The notes under the pieces: generated by a model
Told to the model about the DNA's origin: nothing
What the model saw: the letters and a program-made list of their open reading frames with translations, nothing else
Databases searched by the model: none
In this document: piece after piece, positions 26,401-35,549 of the stretch
Layout of the letters: every line of letters starts with the position of its first letter
Position numbering within the stretch: position 1 is the first letter of the stretch
Position numbers and translations under genes: made by a program
Source: Clostridia bacterium
GTDB taxonomy: Bacteria > Bacillota > Clostridia > Lachnospirales > Lachnospiraceae
Length of the DNA: 64,000 nt
Assembly (NCBI GenBank): GCA_003246295.1
Contig: QKAS01000072.1
Location: 26,085-90,084 of the forward strand
Direction of reading: 5' to 3'

Positions 26401-27128
26401 TGTTCAAATCTATCTTTTACTCTATTTAATGTATCTGATACAAAGGAAAAATTAGGATTGTCAAAAAGTTTCTCCTGAACACCAAAAACAGCTCTTAAAC
26501 GTGAACTTTTAATAATTTCTCCTACTTCACGCATAAACCCTAAATCAAGTTTTACTTCATTTGTCTTTCTTGAACCAAGATAATCAAGAAACTCATCCAC
26601 TACAATTAAGTATCCTTTTTCTGGATACTTTGTTGCAAAAAGCTTCATCATTTCAAGTAGAACATCCTTATTTGTAATAATATCCTTTTCATCTGGGAAT
26701 TCAAACTTTAATCCTCTTGTAGCAAAATCCTCTTGCACTCTTGTCAAAATAATATTTCTAAGAGACATTTGAGATGCACCAATTTCAATTCTAACTACTT
26801 CAAATTTTCCAGCTATACATTTAGCAGCCTCTGCAAACTTCTTGCTCTGTAAATATTGTAAATTACTTTCATCGTTCGCAACTGAAGAAATCATAGACAT
26901 TAAATGTGACTTACCTGTTCCGTAGTTACCAACAAGCAACACTCCTTTATTATCTACTACCTCTTCCAATTTCAATTGTGATAGCATATTTCCTTGTAAC
27001 TTCTCTGCCATATCATCAGACATTACATAACTTTTAACTAAATTAATGGCTTCATTTCTATCATTTGCTGCTGTCAATTGGATAATACTTTCAATTGGAC
27101 TAAAGTTTATTAAATCTGCGTACTTCAT
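23451..27128 (-). CDS. brxC: BREX AAA+ ATPase BrxC
   Basis: A 1225-residue protein of the BrxC/PglY type. Walker A VGNYGTGKSH lies at 66-75 and Walker B YLIVVDEFLDYL at about 174-185. A long helical middle region follows and a late zinc knuckle-like segment, SHMCTKCGFVIGG. BrxC is essential for BREX defence and methylation, acting as a large ATPase scaffold. Its start codon overlaps the brxF stop by one base. The length fits type 3 BrxC and the sequence appears complete. Confidence 0.9.
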   Translation of the reverse strand: MKYADLINFSPIESIIQLTAANDRNEAINLVKSYVMSDDMAEKLQGNMLSQLKLEEVVDNKGVLLVGNYGTGKSHLMSMISSVANDESNLQYLQSKKFAEAAKCIAGKFEVVRIEIGASQMSLRNIILTRVQEDFATRGLKFEFPDEKDIITNKDVLLEMMKLFATKYPEKGYLIVVDEFLDYLGSRKTNEVKLDLGFMREVGEIIKSSRLRAVFGVQEKLFDNPNFSFVSDTLNRVKDRFEQVIIRKEDTAFVVSERILKKTEEQKALIREHLQGFCNLYTNMSERMEEYVELFPIHPSYIDVFNKIYIIENRHILKNISEIIKRRLEDEVTDEAPGIISFDSYWSFIKENMGYRTDVNIKEVVEKSGMLEDIINRSFPKKLYKSLALNIINALSVHRLTTGDISIMAGLTAENLRDDLCLYLMGMPDQSSDTLQSIVQTVLKDIMTTVSGQFIEHNADNGQYYLDLKKDVDYDEKITQRAAIVDDDSLNNYYFEVLYSCLDWDEKEYVTNFKIYEHTLNWNSHNIFRRGYLFLGTPEARPTAQPPEDYYIYFIPPYGNDTYTDEKKEDEVFFLFKPNDEFKNTLKLFAAALIMRDLAEEKNKNAYQTKAQIFRKKLTHFLSENKITCFNVIYKGVSKQLMEIMGSSYKSSNPFKETMDLVSSVCFDEYFTALYPEMPKFKTIITQKNHADTVRAGFDWFAGRKNLQANNLIESFNLINGDKVTVNASKYAQYYIQELDKRPAGAVLNFSDIYSECFDGYVDKKFKISYAMLPIVYLALVYSGNIIMTLKNGATLTASNLDSIPKTAMTDIYEFKYISKPKDIQISELIKLFEIFDLSAGLINNPSQREAGLAQLLDKTCGISNLAVKAKSKLNDEFSLWGEPLLSEHIAEEYKKAASNVLEMFGNFATRFNTPAKLNNFNYTMEQLEKIDADIKSVKTIMEYAEFMVACNSSVNYMVNLECIELGAAFKGELEIAKEAFRKIRDSIPTEMCGEALANDVNDSLAKVKKEYIDLYYEDHNKKRLGINDAKKKGEIQSSSKLANLKKLKAISIFSASKLDAIENDLAGLKICYELTPDMLQKSHMCTKCGFVIGGTDTLVKGKLDEVEDRIEALVGEWTTTLINTISDPLVLEQERYLSAEQGKAVKEFVDSKTLPEKIDGFFISAITALLEGFEPISISADKLIDDLDALGPCDVKTFKQKLDSVLATYTTGKDIEKLRIIVKR

Positions 27129-27583
27129 TATATTTCATTCCTTCCCTCTATGCATATTATGTCATAATCAGACACCTTACATTTTTTATAATCGCTATGT
27201 TCCTCTGTACCATATATCAATGTATTTTCTTCTAATGTTCCACACCATTCAATTGCAATTTTTCTTTTCCTTGCAATATCACAAAAGAACTTCATAATGT
27301 CAATATCATAATAAGGTGTAAATAGCATTTCATATCGTTCTAATAATATTGGAGTCACATCCTGACTTAATAATTCATTCGCTTCACGCAAGGCATAATT
27401 ATTTCTTATACCAGTTGCATACGCCAAAAGTCTTTTAGCAAGCATTTCATTCAAGGTTATTGGTTGATATATTTGCTTGACCATTCGTACAATTCTTGGA
27501 TTCTCTCCAACTATAATGATGGGACAATTGCTCTTTTCTATATCTTGTCCTTTTATCCTTGATGCAGCTACTACTTCGCCCAT
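27128..27583 (-). CDS. brxF: BREX type 3 protein BrxF
   Basis: A 151-residue protein in the first core position of BREX type 3. The N-terminal part, NCPIIIVGENPRIVRMVKQIY, resembles a degenerate P-loop strand, as expected for the BrxF family of P-loop-containing proteins. The rest is helical. It is preceded by the HTH regulator (17-base gap) and its stop overlaps the brxC start. Identification rests on size, P-loop-like strand and gene order. Confidence 0.75.
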   Translation of the reverse strand: MGEVVAASRIKGQDIEKSNCPIIIVGENPRIVRMVKQIYQPITLNEMLAKRLLAYATGIRNNYALREANELLSQDVTPILLERYEMLFTPYYDIDIMKFFCDIARKRKIAIEWCGTLEENTLIYGTEEHSDYKKCKVSDYDIICIEGRNEI

Positions 27584-27600
27584 TCTACCACCTACCTTCT

Positions 27601-27825
27601 CTATACATTATTATTGGTAGCTTCATCTGGCACTGCATCACATATATCGCCAATGTTACATTTTAGGTATTCGCATATTCGTAGCAATACCGAAAGGGAT
27701 ACTTCTTCATTCTTATTGAGTTTCGTCATCGTATTTGGAGAAAAACCCAATAATTTCCTTAGTTCACTCTTTTCAAGTTCTCTTTCCGCGAGCATTATCC
27801 ACAACTTTTTGTAACTCATTTTCAT
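27601..27825 (-). CDS. XRE/Cro-type regulator heading the BREX operon
   Basis: A 74-residue Cro-type HTH protein (MKMSYKKLWIMLAERELEK, then LRKLLGFSPNTMTKLNKNE, LLRICEYLKCNIGDIC). It is the first gene of the BREX transcript, 17 bases ahead of brxF. The region before it has a good promoter and AT-rich inverted sequence, so it probably represses its own operon. It differs from the WYL-type BrxR regulators found in other BREX loci. Confidence 0.85.
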   Translation of the reverse strand: MKMSYKKLWIMLAERELEKSELRKLLGFSPNTMTKLNKNEEVSLSVLLRICEYLKCNIGDICDAVPDEATNNNV

Positions 27826-27878
27826 AGGTTCACCTCATACCATTAATTAATCATTTTAAATGTTAATCGCTAATTAAT

Positions 27879-27907
27879 AGTATAAGTCAAAAGGTATTAG
27901 ATATCAA
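27879..27907 (-). promoter_or_regulatory. Promoter of the BREX operon
   Basis: Minus-strand TTGATA, 17-base spacer, TATACT, about 55 bases upstream of the regulator start. Between the -10 and the start, ATTAATTA and TAATTAAT are inverted around CATTTAAAATG, a possible autoregulatory operator. Confidence 0.6.
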
Positions 27908-27934
27908 TTAAAACCTATACATACGCAATAGGTT

Positions 27935-28085
27935 TTCGCATAAAATCGAATTATTCTAGTACAATAATCATAAAACAAATAATAAAATAACGTAATAAAA
28001 TAATAAAATAAAATAATAAAATAAAAACTCAACAGTAAGACGATAAGTAAAGCGAGGAGCAATACATAAAAAGATCGCAAAATCG
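27935..28085. repeat. Low-complexity AT-rich spacer
   Basis: Irregular iterations of AATAAAAT-like units fill the gap between the BREX regulator promoter and the helicase gene stop. I see no gene and no clear terminator in it. Confidence 0.6.
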
Positions 28086-28101
28086 TAAAATAATAAGGAT
28101 T

Positions 28102-31100
28102 TTATATACCCCGTGAGAACTCTATATTTACATTATTTTTCACTACCTTTTCTTTACTAAACGGACTCAAATCAATAAATAGCTCTTTAAGGTTTTCGCT
28201 ATTATCAAAGTTACTAAAAATATACTTCAACAATTCTTCCTGTCTAGCTTGTCCCAATGTTAATCTGTACATGGAAAGTATTTTTATCAATCTTTCGTAA
28301 TTAATACCATCTTTGCTCATCGGGTACATAGGAACAATACGTTCAATCTTTACTTTTTGATTTTCTCCAAGACACCAGAAAGGGATTAAATCCGAACTAT
28401 TTTCTTTCTTTTCTGACTCGATTGCCTTTGTAAACATTTCATTCCAGATATCCTTAGCAAATAATATACTTCCATAGTTTTCTGCTATGTTTTGCCTGAT
28501 AGCAAGACATTTATAGCGATTGATTCTTCCCTCTCGCTGCTCTAAATCAACGGGGTTTGATGGAAGATTCCAATGCATAATTTTTCTACAATAATTATGA
28601 AAATCCAAACCTTCTTGCCCAATAGAAGTAGTCGCTAACACAAACGGACGCATTGGAGAATTAAAAGCATTTCTAATACTTTCCTTACGATTTACCTTCT
28701 TCGAATCATCACCTTCGCCTTTCACAAATCCTACTGCAAATTGTGAGCGCAGAGTCATGCTCTTACTCTTATTTCCGCTAACTCTTGATTTGAAATCATT
28801 AAAAGTATCTATTGTATAAGAAGCACTATGCATTTTTAGTGAATCTAACATAATATTGTGAATTAATTCATCCTTATCATGCTTCTCTGCAAATCCGATA
28901 CTATCTAAAATCAAATGATGATACTCATCCAACATGGATTGAAAACTGCCATCTTTACAATATTTAAGAACGTTTTGCCAATGTGAGTTATCATCCTTGC
29001 ATCTTCCATATGCTAAATCAACAATGGCAGTTGCTTCTGTGGTATTAAACCTATTGATGAATATCTTTGCTAATTCAGTTGCTTTTCCGGCATAACGGCC
29101 ATTCATTCGATATGCACAAACTGCAGGTGATGCAAGCACCATATTAATTAGCGTCTGAACTAAATCATCTGGCATTTTCCCAAGCACAATATCACCTGAA
29201 CATAGTAGTTCTTCTAAACGTTCAATATGAAGTTTTAAACCTTTATTTCCTCTATCCTCTCCATCCTCATTCAGTTTTATAAGAGAATCGGTCAATGATT
29301 CTATCCATTCATCCACATATTCCAGACCATCTAGAAGCATTGGACAAAGATAATACCACTTATCATCAAAGCGATTTGATGTTCCTTGATATTTTTTTAG
29401 GGTAGTTAAAGATTCTTCAATCTTGAGCTTTATATCTTTTTCAATCTCCCTTAACGACATTCTGTCATTCATGTACTGAATTGGATTATAAAGGTTGGCT
29501 AAATATTTTGAAGGATATAAAAGATTAAATAAACTCATCCCCCTTGGTTCATTCTCTGATATATTAAATCGCAATCTTGATACTGGAAATCTCACTGATG
29601 ATTTTGCATAATAATGAGCATTTTTCTTATCCTCATTTTGTGCCTGTCCTGACAATTTACCAACTGTTCTTCTCTCTGATTCATATGACACCAATGCTCC
29701 AATCATCCTTGGAACCATTTCCCATGCCGAAAAAACAAGAATTTTCGAAAAGCCTGTGCTTTCTTTATAAACGCCTTGCATTTCGTAATAAGGCCTTGAT
29801 GGTGGCACCCACAAATATAGTTCTGATTTATTATAAAATGAATGTTCGAGCAATTTCTCAAACCTTGAATTTACTTTGGGCAGTTCTTCATAGCGATCAA
29901 CTTTTGTTGTATTTAACCATAGAAGATTCTTTTTAGCCAAGTTGACTTCATCAGGATTTTTCTTGAAATACTTTTCAATGCTTTCTTTTACTTTATAATT
30001 TCTCATAAAAGAAAGTATATAAGGACAACTTTTTATGTAATCAACGGGTAATGAAAAGTCTGCATGTATCTCGTTCAATAACTGACCTGCTTCTAAATAA
30101 GATCTTATGTCATTTTCACATATCTCCATGTGCTTTTTTACAGATGAATCATCAATATAATCACCAGAATTCATTACAGATATTCTCTCTGTTCTGCAAA
30201 CGCCTTGATACATAGCATCCTCAGCTTGATTTTTAACTTGGAGTATTGCCGTGTCGCCCTCTTTCATTTCATGAAGCTTTACCGAATAATTAGACCATAC
30301 TTCTTTAAAATGTACCTGTTTATTTTCATCATCAAATAGAAATTCCATCACATCAAAAAATTCTGACAGAGGCTCATCTGATTGTGCTTCATTAACCTCA
30401 TCAATGGTAGAATATAGCTTATAAGGTGTTGCTGATAGAAGAAGAATATGAATATCTTTCGTATGCATAAATTTTTTTGCAAGAATTCCTGTGTCACTGG
30501 TTTCGTCAGATGAAAGTAGAAATTTAAATCTCTGAAATTCATCCATGATAACTAAATCCGGTTGTAACATTGAAACACTAATTTCAGCAAACATAACTCG
30601 AAGTTTATTAATAATAAATCCGTCAGTATATTCTTTTTCCCTTTCATATCTTATTGCAGCCAAATGATTCATTACTATTTCCTGCAACCCATTTTCTAAA
30701 AGAGAATCTGTAAATTTTAAAATTACATTGGCGGGATATTCTCCATTTGTAATTTCTTCGCATTTATTCACTCGATCTATGTACTTCCATTTTGCCCAAT
30801 CCCATGCCTTATCAGCGCCGTATACCAATAAATCTTCCATTGCCTTTGAATACTTCGAAAACAATCCACTTCTTTTAAGTATGGCAAACATTAGCGCTCT
30901 TTCTTCAACATTACCTCCACCATTTGTCATTCGAAATGAAGTGTCTGGCGTGAGCGGAATTAATTGTATATATCCGTTACGAATATCTGCATTATTTTCC
31001 TGTTCAGTTATCTTTAAATGTTGCATAGATAGCCTTGTTTCGGATACCCCATCAACATTAGTAGTAGAGGATACTTTCAACTTTCTAATATTCTGATTTG

Positions 31101-31356
31101 CAATATTTTGATTGGAACATATGTATACTACTTTAAACAAATCATCGCCCTGTTCAAGACGAAGTTTTGCCGTTTTCACAATTGCACCTCTTGCAATTAA
31201 AGTTTTTCCAAGTCCAACTTCATCGGCAACCAGGACCCGAGATTGACCGTTTCGAAATAAATAATCAATTCTATTAACAGTTTCTCTTTGGAAATCTTTT
31301 AATCCATTCATTGTATTTTGTTCAATCTCTATGATATCAAATGAATAATCATACAT
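28102..31356 (-). CDS. Large DEAD-like helicase of the WYL-ARH-DUF6361-PLD operon
   Basis: A 1084-residue superfamily 2 helicase. Motif I is ADEVGLGKT at 44-52. Motif II is unusual, VIMDEFQRF instead of DEAH, with motif III LLLSATPYKLY. After a long insertion the second lobe has ILVFSAWEMVPRMIGAL, TTSIGQEGLDFHNY and LEQREGRINRYK. It starts 14 bases after the PLD gene and ends the operon. The pairing of a helicase with a PLD nuclease recalls DISARM and Mokosh, but gene order and the DUF6361 partner differ from both. I infer a DNA-processing role in phage defence. Confidence 0.72.
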   Translation of the reverse strand: MYDYSFDIIEIEQNTMNGLKDFQRETVNRIDYLFRNGQSRVLVADEVGLGKTLIARGAIVKTAKLRLEQGDDLFKVVYICSNQNIANQNIRKLKVSSTTNVDGVSETRLSMQHLKITEQENNADIRNGYIQLIPLTPDTSFRMTNGGGNVEERALMFAILKRSGLFSKYSKAMEDLLVYGADKAWDWAKWKYIDRVNKCEEITNGEYPANVILKFTDSLLENGLQEIVMNHLAAIRYEREKEYTDGFIINKLRVMFAEISVSMLQPDLVIMDEFQRFKFLLSSDETSDTGILAKKFMHTKDIHILLLSATPYKLYSTIDEVNEAQSDEPLSEFFDVMEFLFDDENKQVHFKEVWSNYSVKLHEMKEGDTAILQVKNQAEDAMYQGVCRTERISVMNSGDYIDDSSVKKHMEICENDIRSYLEAGQLLNEIHADFSLPVDYIKSCPYILSFMRNYKVKESIEKYFKKNPDEVNLAKKNLLWLNTTKVDRYEELPKVNSRFEKLLEHSFYNKSELYLWVPPSRPYYEMQGVYKESTGFSKILVFSAWEMVPRMIGALVSYESERRTVGKLSGQAQNEDKKNAHYYAKSSVRFPVSRLRFNISENEPRGMSLFNLLYPSKYLANLYNPIQYMNDRMSLREIEKDIKLKIEESLTTLKKYQGTSNRFDDKWYYLCPMLLDGLEYVDEWIESLTDSLIKLNEDGEDRGNKGLKLHIERLEELLCSGDIVLGKMPDDLVQTLINMVLASPAVCAYRMNGRYAGKATELAKIFINRFNTTEATAIVDLAYGRCKDDNSHWQNVLKYCKDGSFQSMLDEYHHLILDSIGFAEKHDKDELIHNIMLDSLKMHSASYTIDTFNDFKSRVSGNKSKSMTLRSQFAVGFVKGEGDDSKKVNRKESIRNAFNSPMRPFVLATTSIGQEGLDFHNYCRKIMHWNLPSNPVDLEQREGRINRYKCLAIRQNIAENYGSILFAKDIWNEMFTKAIESEKKENSSDLIPFWCLGENQKVKIERIVPMYPMSKDGINYERLIKILSMYRLTLGQARQEELLKYIFSNFDNSENLKELFIDLSPFSKEKVVKNNVNIEFSRGI

Positions 31357-31370
31357 GTCACTGGAACCTC

Positions 31371-33185
31371 CTATTTAAGTCTTAGTATTTTTCTAAACAT
31401 TTCATATATCTCACGAAATTCCTCAGGTATAATTGATTCGTCCGTTATCATATTCATAAGATATGTAATTTCCTGTAGTCGTTCTGGCTCATTCAGAGCT
31501 GTTTTTAACAATTTTTCATATATTGCCGGTGTTCCAAAACTGCTATTTCTGAACATACCAGATTCGCCCATCTTTTGTTTTTCTAAATATGTAAGAAGAT
31601 AATCATCGCCCAGTACAAATGCTATATACTCAATAAATGTTTTTTTATCATTAACAATACTATTTACAACAGCACTTTCACGATCATCCGGGAGTCCATA
31701 GGTTGGGATCATAATTACACGTTCCATTGTTTCATTTTCACCCTTCACTTTAACAGTATAAAATTCTGATAACTGAAGCATATCCAACTCATATATTTTA
31801 ACTTCTGCTGCAAACTCAGCTTCCTTTTTGCTTCTTAACGGTGATACATATACATTTGAATATTTTTCTTCTACATCTTCTGCATCAAAGCTAATACTCA
31901 AATCAAATTTTTCATTTCTCGCTGTAATTGCAGCTCTACCATTCATTCGACAGATATTTTTTATCATCTGTTCCATTTTATTTTTTTCATCACCTTCAGA
32001 AGTTTCCAAAACATCTTCAATCCTTGATTCTTCAAAAGGATTTTCTGGATTTTCAGGAGCTCCATTAAACAGATCTTTTAACAAAATCGCACTATTCAGA
32101 TACCTATTCTGAGACAGCAGGCAAATCATCATTTCTACATTCTGATTAACAGCTGCATAACTTGCATTCATTGATCCCAAGAAAAATTCTGTATACGAAT
32201 CTTTTCTTCTTAAGTAAATCTTTGCATGAATATCTTGCTTTTGTTTTTCCGTTTTCTCATCTGAAAAACTGTCTTCTCCATCGATAATTGTATCCTTCAT
32301 AGTAAAAATTTTAAAATTATTTACATCTGAAGCTTTTAATTTACCAAGTTCGGATTTCCTTGTAATTAATGTACGGCTGCAATTTTTCAGTCCTTTTACA
32401 TCACTGTTCCAATTCTTAATTGTGCTTGCTGATAGAAATGGAGACATAACTACCAAATCATGAAAGCTATCCAATAATAATGCGGAATTGTTCATATCAT
32501 ACTGCTTTCTTCCAATTCCCAATGGCATTACTAAGAAATCCTTAAACTCTTTAGAATCTGTATCAAAAGTTACATTTTTAAGTTCATTACATAAGTTTCT
32601 TATTATGCTTTTTTTCTCTTTATCACCTTTATAATTTTCGCTTATATTGCTATTTAGATATTGTAAAAAATCAATAATAGGTTTTGTTTTTTCTGGTGCC
32701 TCAAGTTCTTGGTTGCTTTCTAGAACAACGCTTACATCCCAGCTCCTATCAAAGGTCAAATTCCTGCTTAATACAATAAACCTATACGTGCGTTCTCCTT
32801 TGTCGTTACAATATTGTAATAACCAGACTTTAGGATGAAATGCTGGATAACGGCTCATTTTCTCTTTTTTAGGTAACGCTACTGGTATTACCATTTTTTC
32901 TAATAATAAGCATAATGCACTTGGTTTTTGCGGTAATTTTATCTGCCCTGCTTCGCAAAACAATAAGATTTTATCTGAAATATTTCTTATGGCATTTAAA
33001 AGGCAAATAGGATTATTTATTAATTCTGAATCAGTTTCTTCTTTAATACCCAATGTGATAGCCACTGCTGTCAATGCTTCTAAATCAAGTGAATATGATG
33101 TTCCAACTGCTTTCTCTAATTTATAACCTTCAGGAGGCAATAGAATATTTCCATAATTCAATCTGTCTTTTTCAGTTTTAAGCAT
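31371..33185 (-). CDS. Phospholipase-D-family nuclease
   Basis: A 604-residue protein with two PLD catalytic halves: FHPKVWLLQY ... FIVLSRNLT at about residues 125-160, and DIHAKIYLRR ... FFLGSMNAS at about 320-345. Each gives the HxK plus Asn/Ser pattern of PLD-type nucleases. A C-terminal region of about 230 residues is unassigned. I chose ATG 33185 because GGAGAGG lies eight bases before it, four bases after the DUF6361 stop region; a longer frame reaches 33236. No signal or membrane segment, so it acts in the cytoplasm. It is the presumed nuclease of this operon. Confidence 0.75.
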   Translation of the reverse strand: MLKTEKDRLNYGNILLPPEGYKLEKAVGTSYSLDLEALTAVAITLGIKEETDSELINNPICLLNAIRNISDKILLFCEAGQIKLPQKPSALCLLLEKMVIPVALPKKEKMSRYPAFHPKVWLLQYCNDKGERTYRFIVLSRNLTFDRSWDVSVVLESNQELEAPEKTKPIIDFLQYLNSNISENYKGDKEKKSIIRNLCNELKNVTFDTDSKEFKDFLVMPLGIGRKQYDMNNSALLLDSFHDLVVMSPFLSASTIKNWNSDVKGLKNCSRTLITRKSELGKLKASDVNNFKIFTMKDTIIDGEDSFSDEKTEKQKQDIHAKIYLRRKDSYTEFFLGSMNASYAAVNQNVEMMICLLSQNRYLNSAILLKDLFNGAPENPENPFEESRIEDVLETSEGDEKNKMEQMIKNICRMNGRAAITARNEKFDLSISFDAEDVEEKYSNVYVSPLRSKKEAEFAAEVKIYELDMLQLSEFYTVKVKGENETMERVIMIPTYGLPDDRESAVVNSIVNDKKTFIEYIAFVLGDDYLLTYLEKQKMGESGMFRNSSFGTPAIYEKLLKTALNEPERLQEITYLMNMITDESIIPEEFREIYEMFRKILRLK

Positions 33186-33186
33186 T

Positions 33187-34377
33187 TTACATTGCCTCTC
33201 CTTCGTATATATCATTAATAATACGCTTTGCTCCACTAAATCTATAATCTAGAGATATCATTCCAATCCAAGCATTCTCATCAAATTCACCGATTCGATT
33301 TACCTTTGCTCTGGCTTTACCTTTCAAATCATTTTCTCGATTCTTAATGATTTCTCTTACTTTAACAATATTTTCTTCTAACAAAGTTTCTTTCAGACTG
33401 TTTAGAAAAGATTTTAATCTATAATTCGTTATGCCAAACCTAATATAAATAGAATTCAAATCAAGTGAAGAATATGTACTTATATTTCCCTTCAATTCAT
33501 CCCACAAATCAATCGCACGAGTATTATTTTCAGCTGAAATGATTAAATTGTATTGCACAAATGCCATTTGAATAAAACGTCCGAACTCAACTGCCATACG
33601 CATATCTAATCTCAATTTATCTGAAACATCATCCTTAATATCTTCGTATAATGCAGCAAAAGAAACGTATTTATTGGCATCTATATTATTTTTTAATAGA
33701 TATGCGAATAAGCTGTCTGGGATTTCATTTATTATCTGTTTTCTCAAGAAATATGCTTCTTCCGGCAAGAGATGAATCTTCAGATTAGCTCTCCAATCTG
33801 TTTTGAATACGTCTGGCAAGTTCCAAAAATTGAACTTGAAGATATCACCTGCATCTTTATCGTCCTTTTCATTTTCTTCAGCCTCATCATTATGATTCCC
33901 CAATTTGATCACTTTTTTTTGATTTTTTAAGGAACATGCTAATTTTATGTATTCGGAAATGGATATTTTATCATTTGTAAATAATTTAAAAGTACGAATT
34001 CCATTCCAATATATGTTTGACGGTTTTCTGGCTACCCATTTGTTAGGAAGTGACCTTGCTCCGATGACACCATCTTTATCGCTTTCCAGCATTTTTATTG
34101 CACATTGTTTTTCTTCATCATTTATCTTTTTAAGAATTGTATCAATGTTGTTCCCATATTTTCCGTCTTCTACTTCTTTTAATACATATGGCACAATAAA
34201 AAAATATTTTGCTCTTGTCTGGACTGTAGATGTTCCAGGAAAAAATATATTTGCAAAACTGTCCCTAATAATTCCGATACCTAATTCATCTACTGCGCCA
34301 TCCTCACTTAGAAGATTAATAACATCCAAAACCTTTTCTCTTTCCTCTTTAGAAAAATCAATCCACCCTAATTGCAT
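33187..34377 (-). CDS. DUF6361 family protein
   Basis: A 396-residue soluble protein whose start, MQLGWIDFSKEEREKVLDVINLL and the following GTSTVQTRAKYFFIVPYVL, I recognise as DUF6361. No catalytic motif is evident. In genomes I recall, this family sits next to PLD-family and helicase genes, as here. The stop is followed within four bases by the PLD start. It may sense infection or load the nuclease-helicase pair. Function unknown. Confidence 0.7.
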   Translation of the reverse strand: MQLGWIDFSKEEREKVLDVINLLSEDGAVDELGIGIIRDSFANIFFPGTSTVQTRAKYFFIVPYVLKEVEDGKYGNNIDTILKKINDEEKQCAIKMLESDKDGVIGARSLPNKWVARKPSNIYWNGIRTFKLFTNDKISISEYIKLACSLKNQKKVIKLGNHNDEAEENEKDDKDAGDIFKFNFWNLPDVFKTDWRANLKIHLLPEEAYFLRKQIINEIPDSLFAYLLKNNIDANKYVSFAALYEDIKDDVSDKLRLDMRMAVEFGRFIQMAFVQYNLIISAENNTRAIDLWDELKGNISTYSSLDLNSIYIRFGITNYRLKSFLNSLKETLLEENIVKVREIIKNRENDLKGKARAKVNRIGEFDENAWIGMISLDYRFSGAKRIINDIYEGEAM

Positions 34378-34447
34378 TTATTTTGCACCTCAACGTTTTC
34401 TTCATTATACTAGTATTAAATAATTGCTATTACTCCTAACATCCGTC

Positions 34448-35515
34448 TTATAACATTTTAAAGTAGTCATTTACTTGATATAACTTCTGCGCGATATCCA
34501 ATATTAATTCTTTCAATTCAATTTGAGACAGCCAGATCTGAGGAATTATCTCCATTCCACCTTTTGCTCCAATAATATTTCCACATATTGCTCCCGTCGA
34601 ATCGCTGTCGCCATCATGGTTCACAGCCAATTGCAATGCTTTCTTAAAATCCTTTTCCTTTAATGCACAATATATGGCAATCGATAATGCTTCTTCCGCA
34701 ATCCATCCTTCTCCTAATTCACGAATTGCCTTTGATGTATCTATATCCGTATTAGCCAACTCTATTGCTTTTTTCAATGCCAGTGTTGTTTCCCTATTCG
34801 TATCAAACTGTCTCAACATTTCAAATGAAGAATCTAAACCTTCAACTAGCGTCTTGCCATTTATTAGTTCAGCAATTATAACCGCAAACGCTCCTGCCGA
34901 AATATACCCCGTTGGATGCCCATGCGTTAAAGCCGCAATTTTCATTCCGTGATCCATAGCTTCTTCTGGATATTTATGCAAAAAAAGACCAACTGGTGCA
35001 ACACGCATGACGCCACCACAGCCTTTGCTATTATTAATCGGTTGTTCTATTGTTCCCATTCTTCCTTGTGCAAGGGCAGACAAACAACTATTACCTGGTG
35101 CTCGTCTAGCGAATAATTCTGTATACTCCATGATGGTTTTATCATAGGTAATAATATAATTTTCAGTTTCATGTGGTTGTTTTTCTAACCAACAGTCATT
35201 GCATACCGTCCCCGTCTGGGTATAATGCCATCTATAGTATGATTGCAATGTACCGCTACCTTCATACGAACCTATGCCTCTTTCTGAACATCGCAAATGG
35301 GACCAAATTAACCCATCAGAAGTAAATAGTGTCATCTGTGTATCATCAGAAATCAGAGCTTTACCAGTTTTCTTATCTACTGATAAATCTCTAATTCCAT
35401 TCTCCCCATATTCTGAAACAATTTCACTTTTGCTCATAAATTCGATAGGATAACCTAGGGCATCTCCCAGCGCTCCGCCTAAAAGACAAGCTAAATATTT
35501 ATTTTTATAATCCAT
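34448..35515 (-). CDS. ADP-ribosylglycohydrolase (DraG/ARH family)
   Basis: A 355-residue ADP-ribosylglycohydrolase. GALGDALGYPIEF near residue 15, SDDTQMTLFT near residue 57, GCGGVMRVAPVGLF, LTHGHPTGYISAG and NHDGDSDSTGAICGNIIGA carry the acidic residues that bind the two magnesium ions. Such enzymes remove ADP-ribose from proteins or nucleic acids. It lies 34 bases after the WYL regulator and 70 bases before DUF6361, all on the same strand. It may reverse an ADP-ribosyl mark laid by phage or host, or act as a switch for the operon. Confidence 0.85.
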   Translation of the reverse strand: MDYKNKYLACLLGGALGDALGYPIEFMSKSEIVSEYGENGIRDLSVDKKTGKALISDDTQMTLFTSDGLIWSHLRCSERGIGSYEGSGTLQSYYRWHYTQTGTVCNDCWLEKQPHETENYIITYDKTIMEYTELFARRAPGNSCLSALAQGRMGTIEQPINNSKGCGGVMRVAPVGLFLHKYPEEAMDHGMKIAALTHGHPTGYISAGAFAVIIAELINGKTLVEGLDSSFEMLRQFDTNRETTLALKKAIELANTDIDTSKAIRELGEGWIAEEALSIAIYCALKEKDFKKALQLAVNHDGDSDSTGAICGNIIGAKGGMEIIPQIWLSQIELKELILDIAQKLYQVNDYFKML

Positions 35516-35549
35516 TTACGTCTCCTAAGATCTTTATCCTTCTATTTTG

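Noticed and set aside
27935..28085. Iterated AATAAAAT-like units that look like a repeat array
   Set aside because: Units are irregular, short and low-complexity with no constant spacers, so this is not a CRISPR array.
28102..34377. DISARM assignment for the helicase-PLD genes
   Set aside because: No drmA/drmB-type DUF1998 protein and no associated methyltransferase; the DUF6361 partner does not fit.
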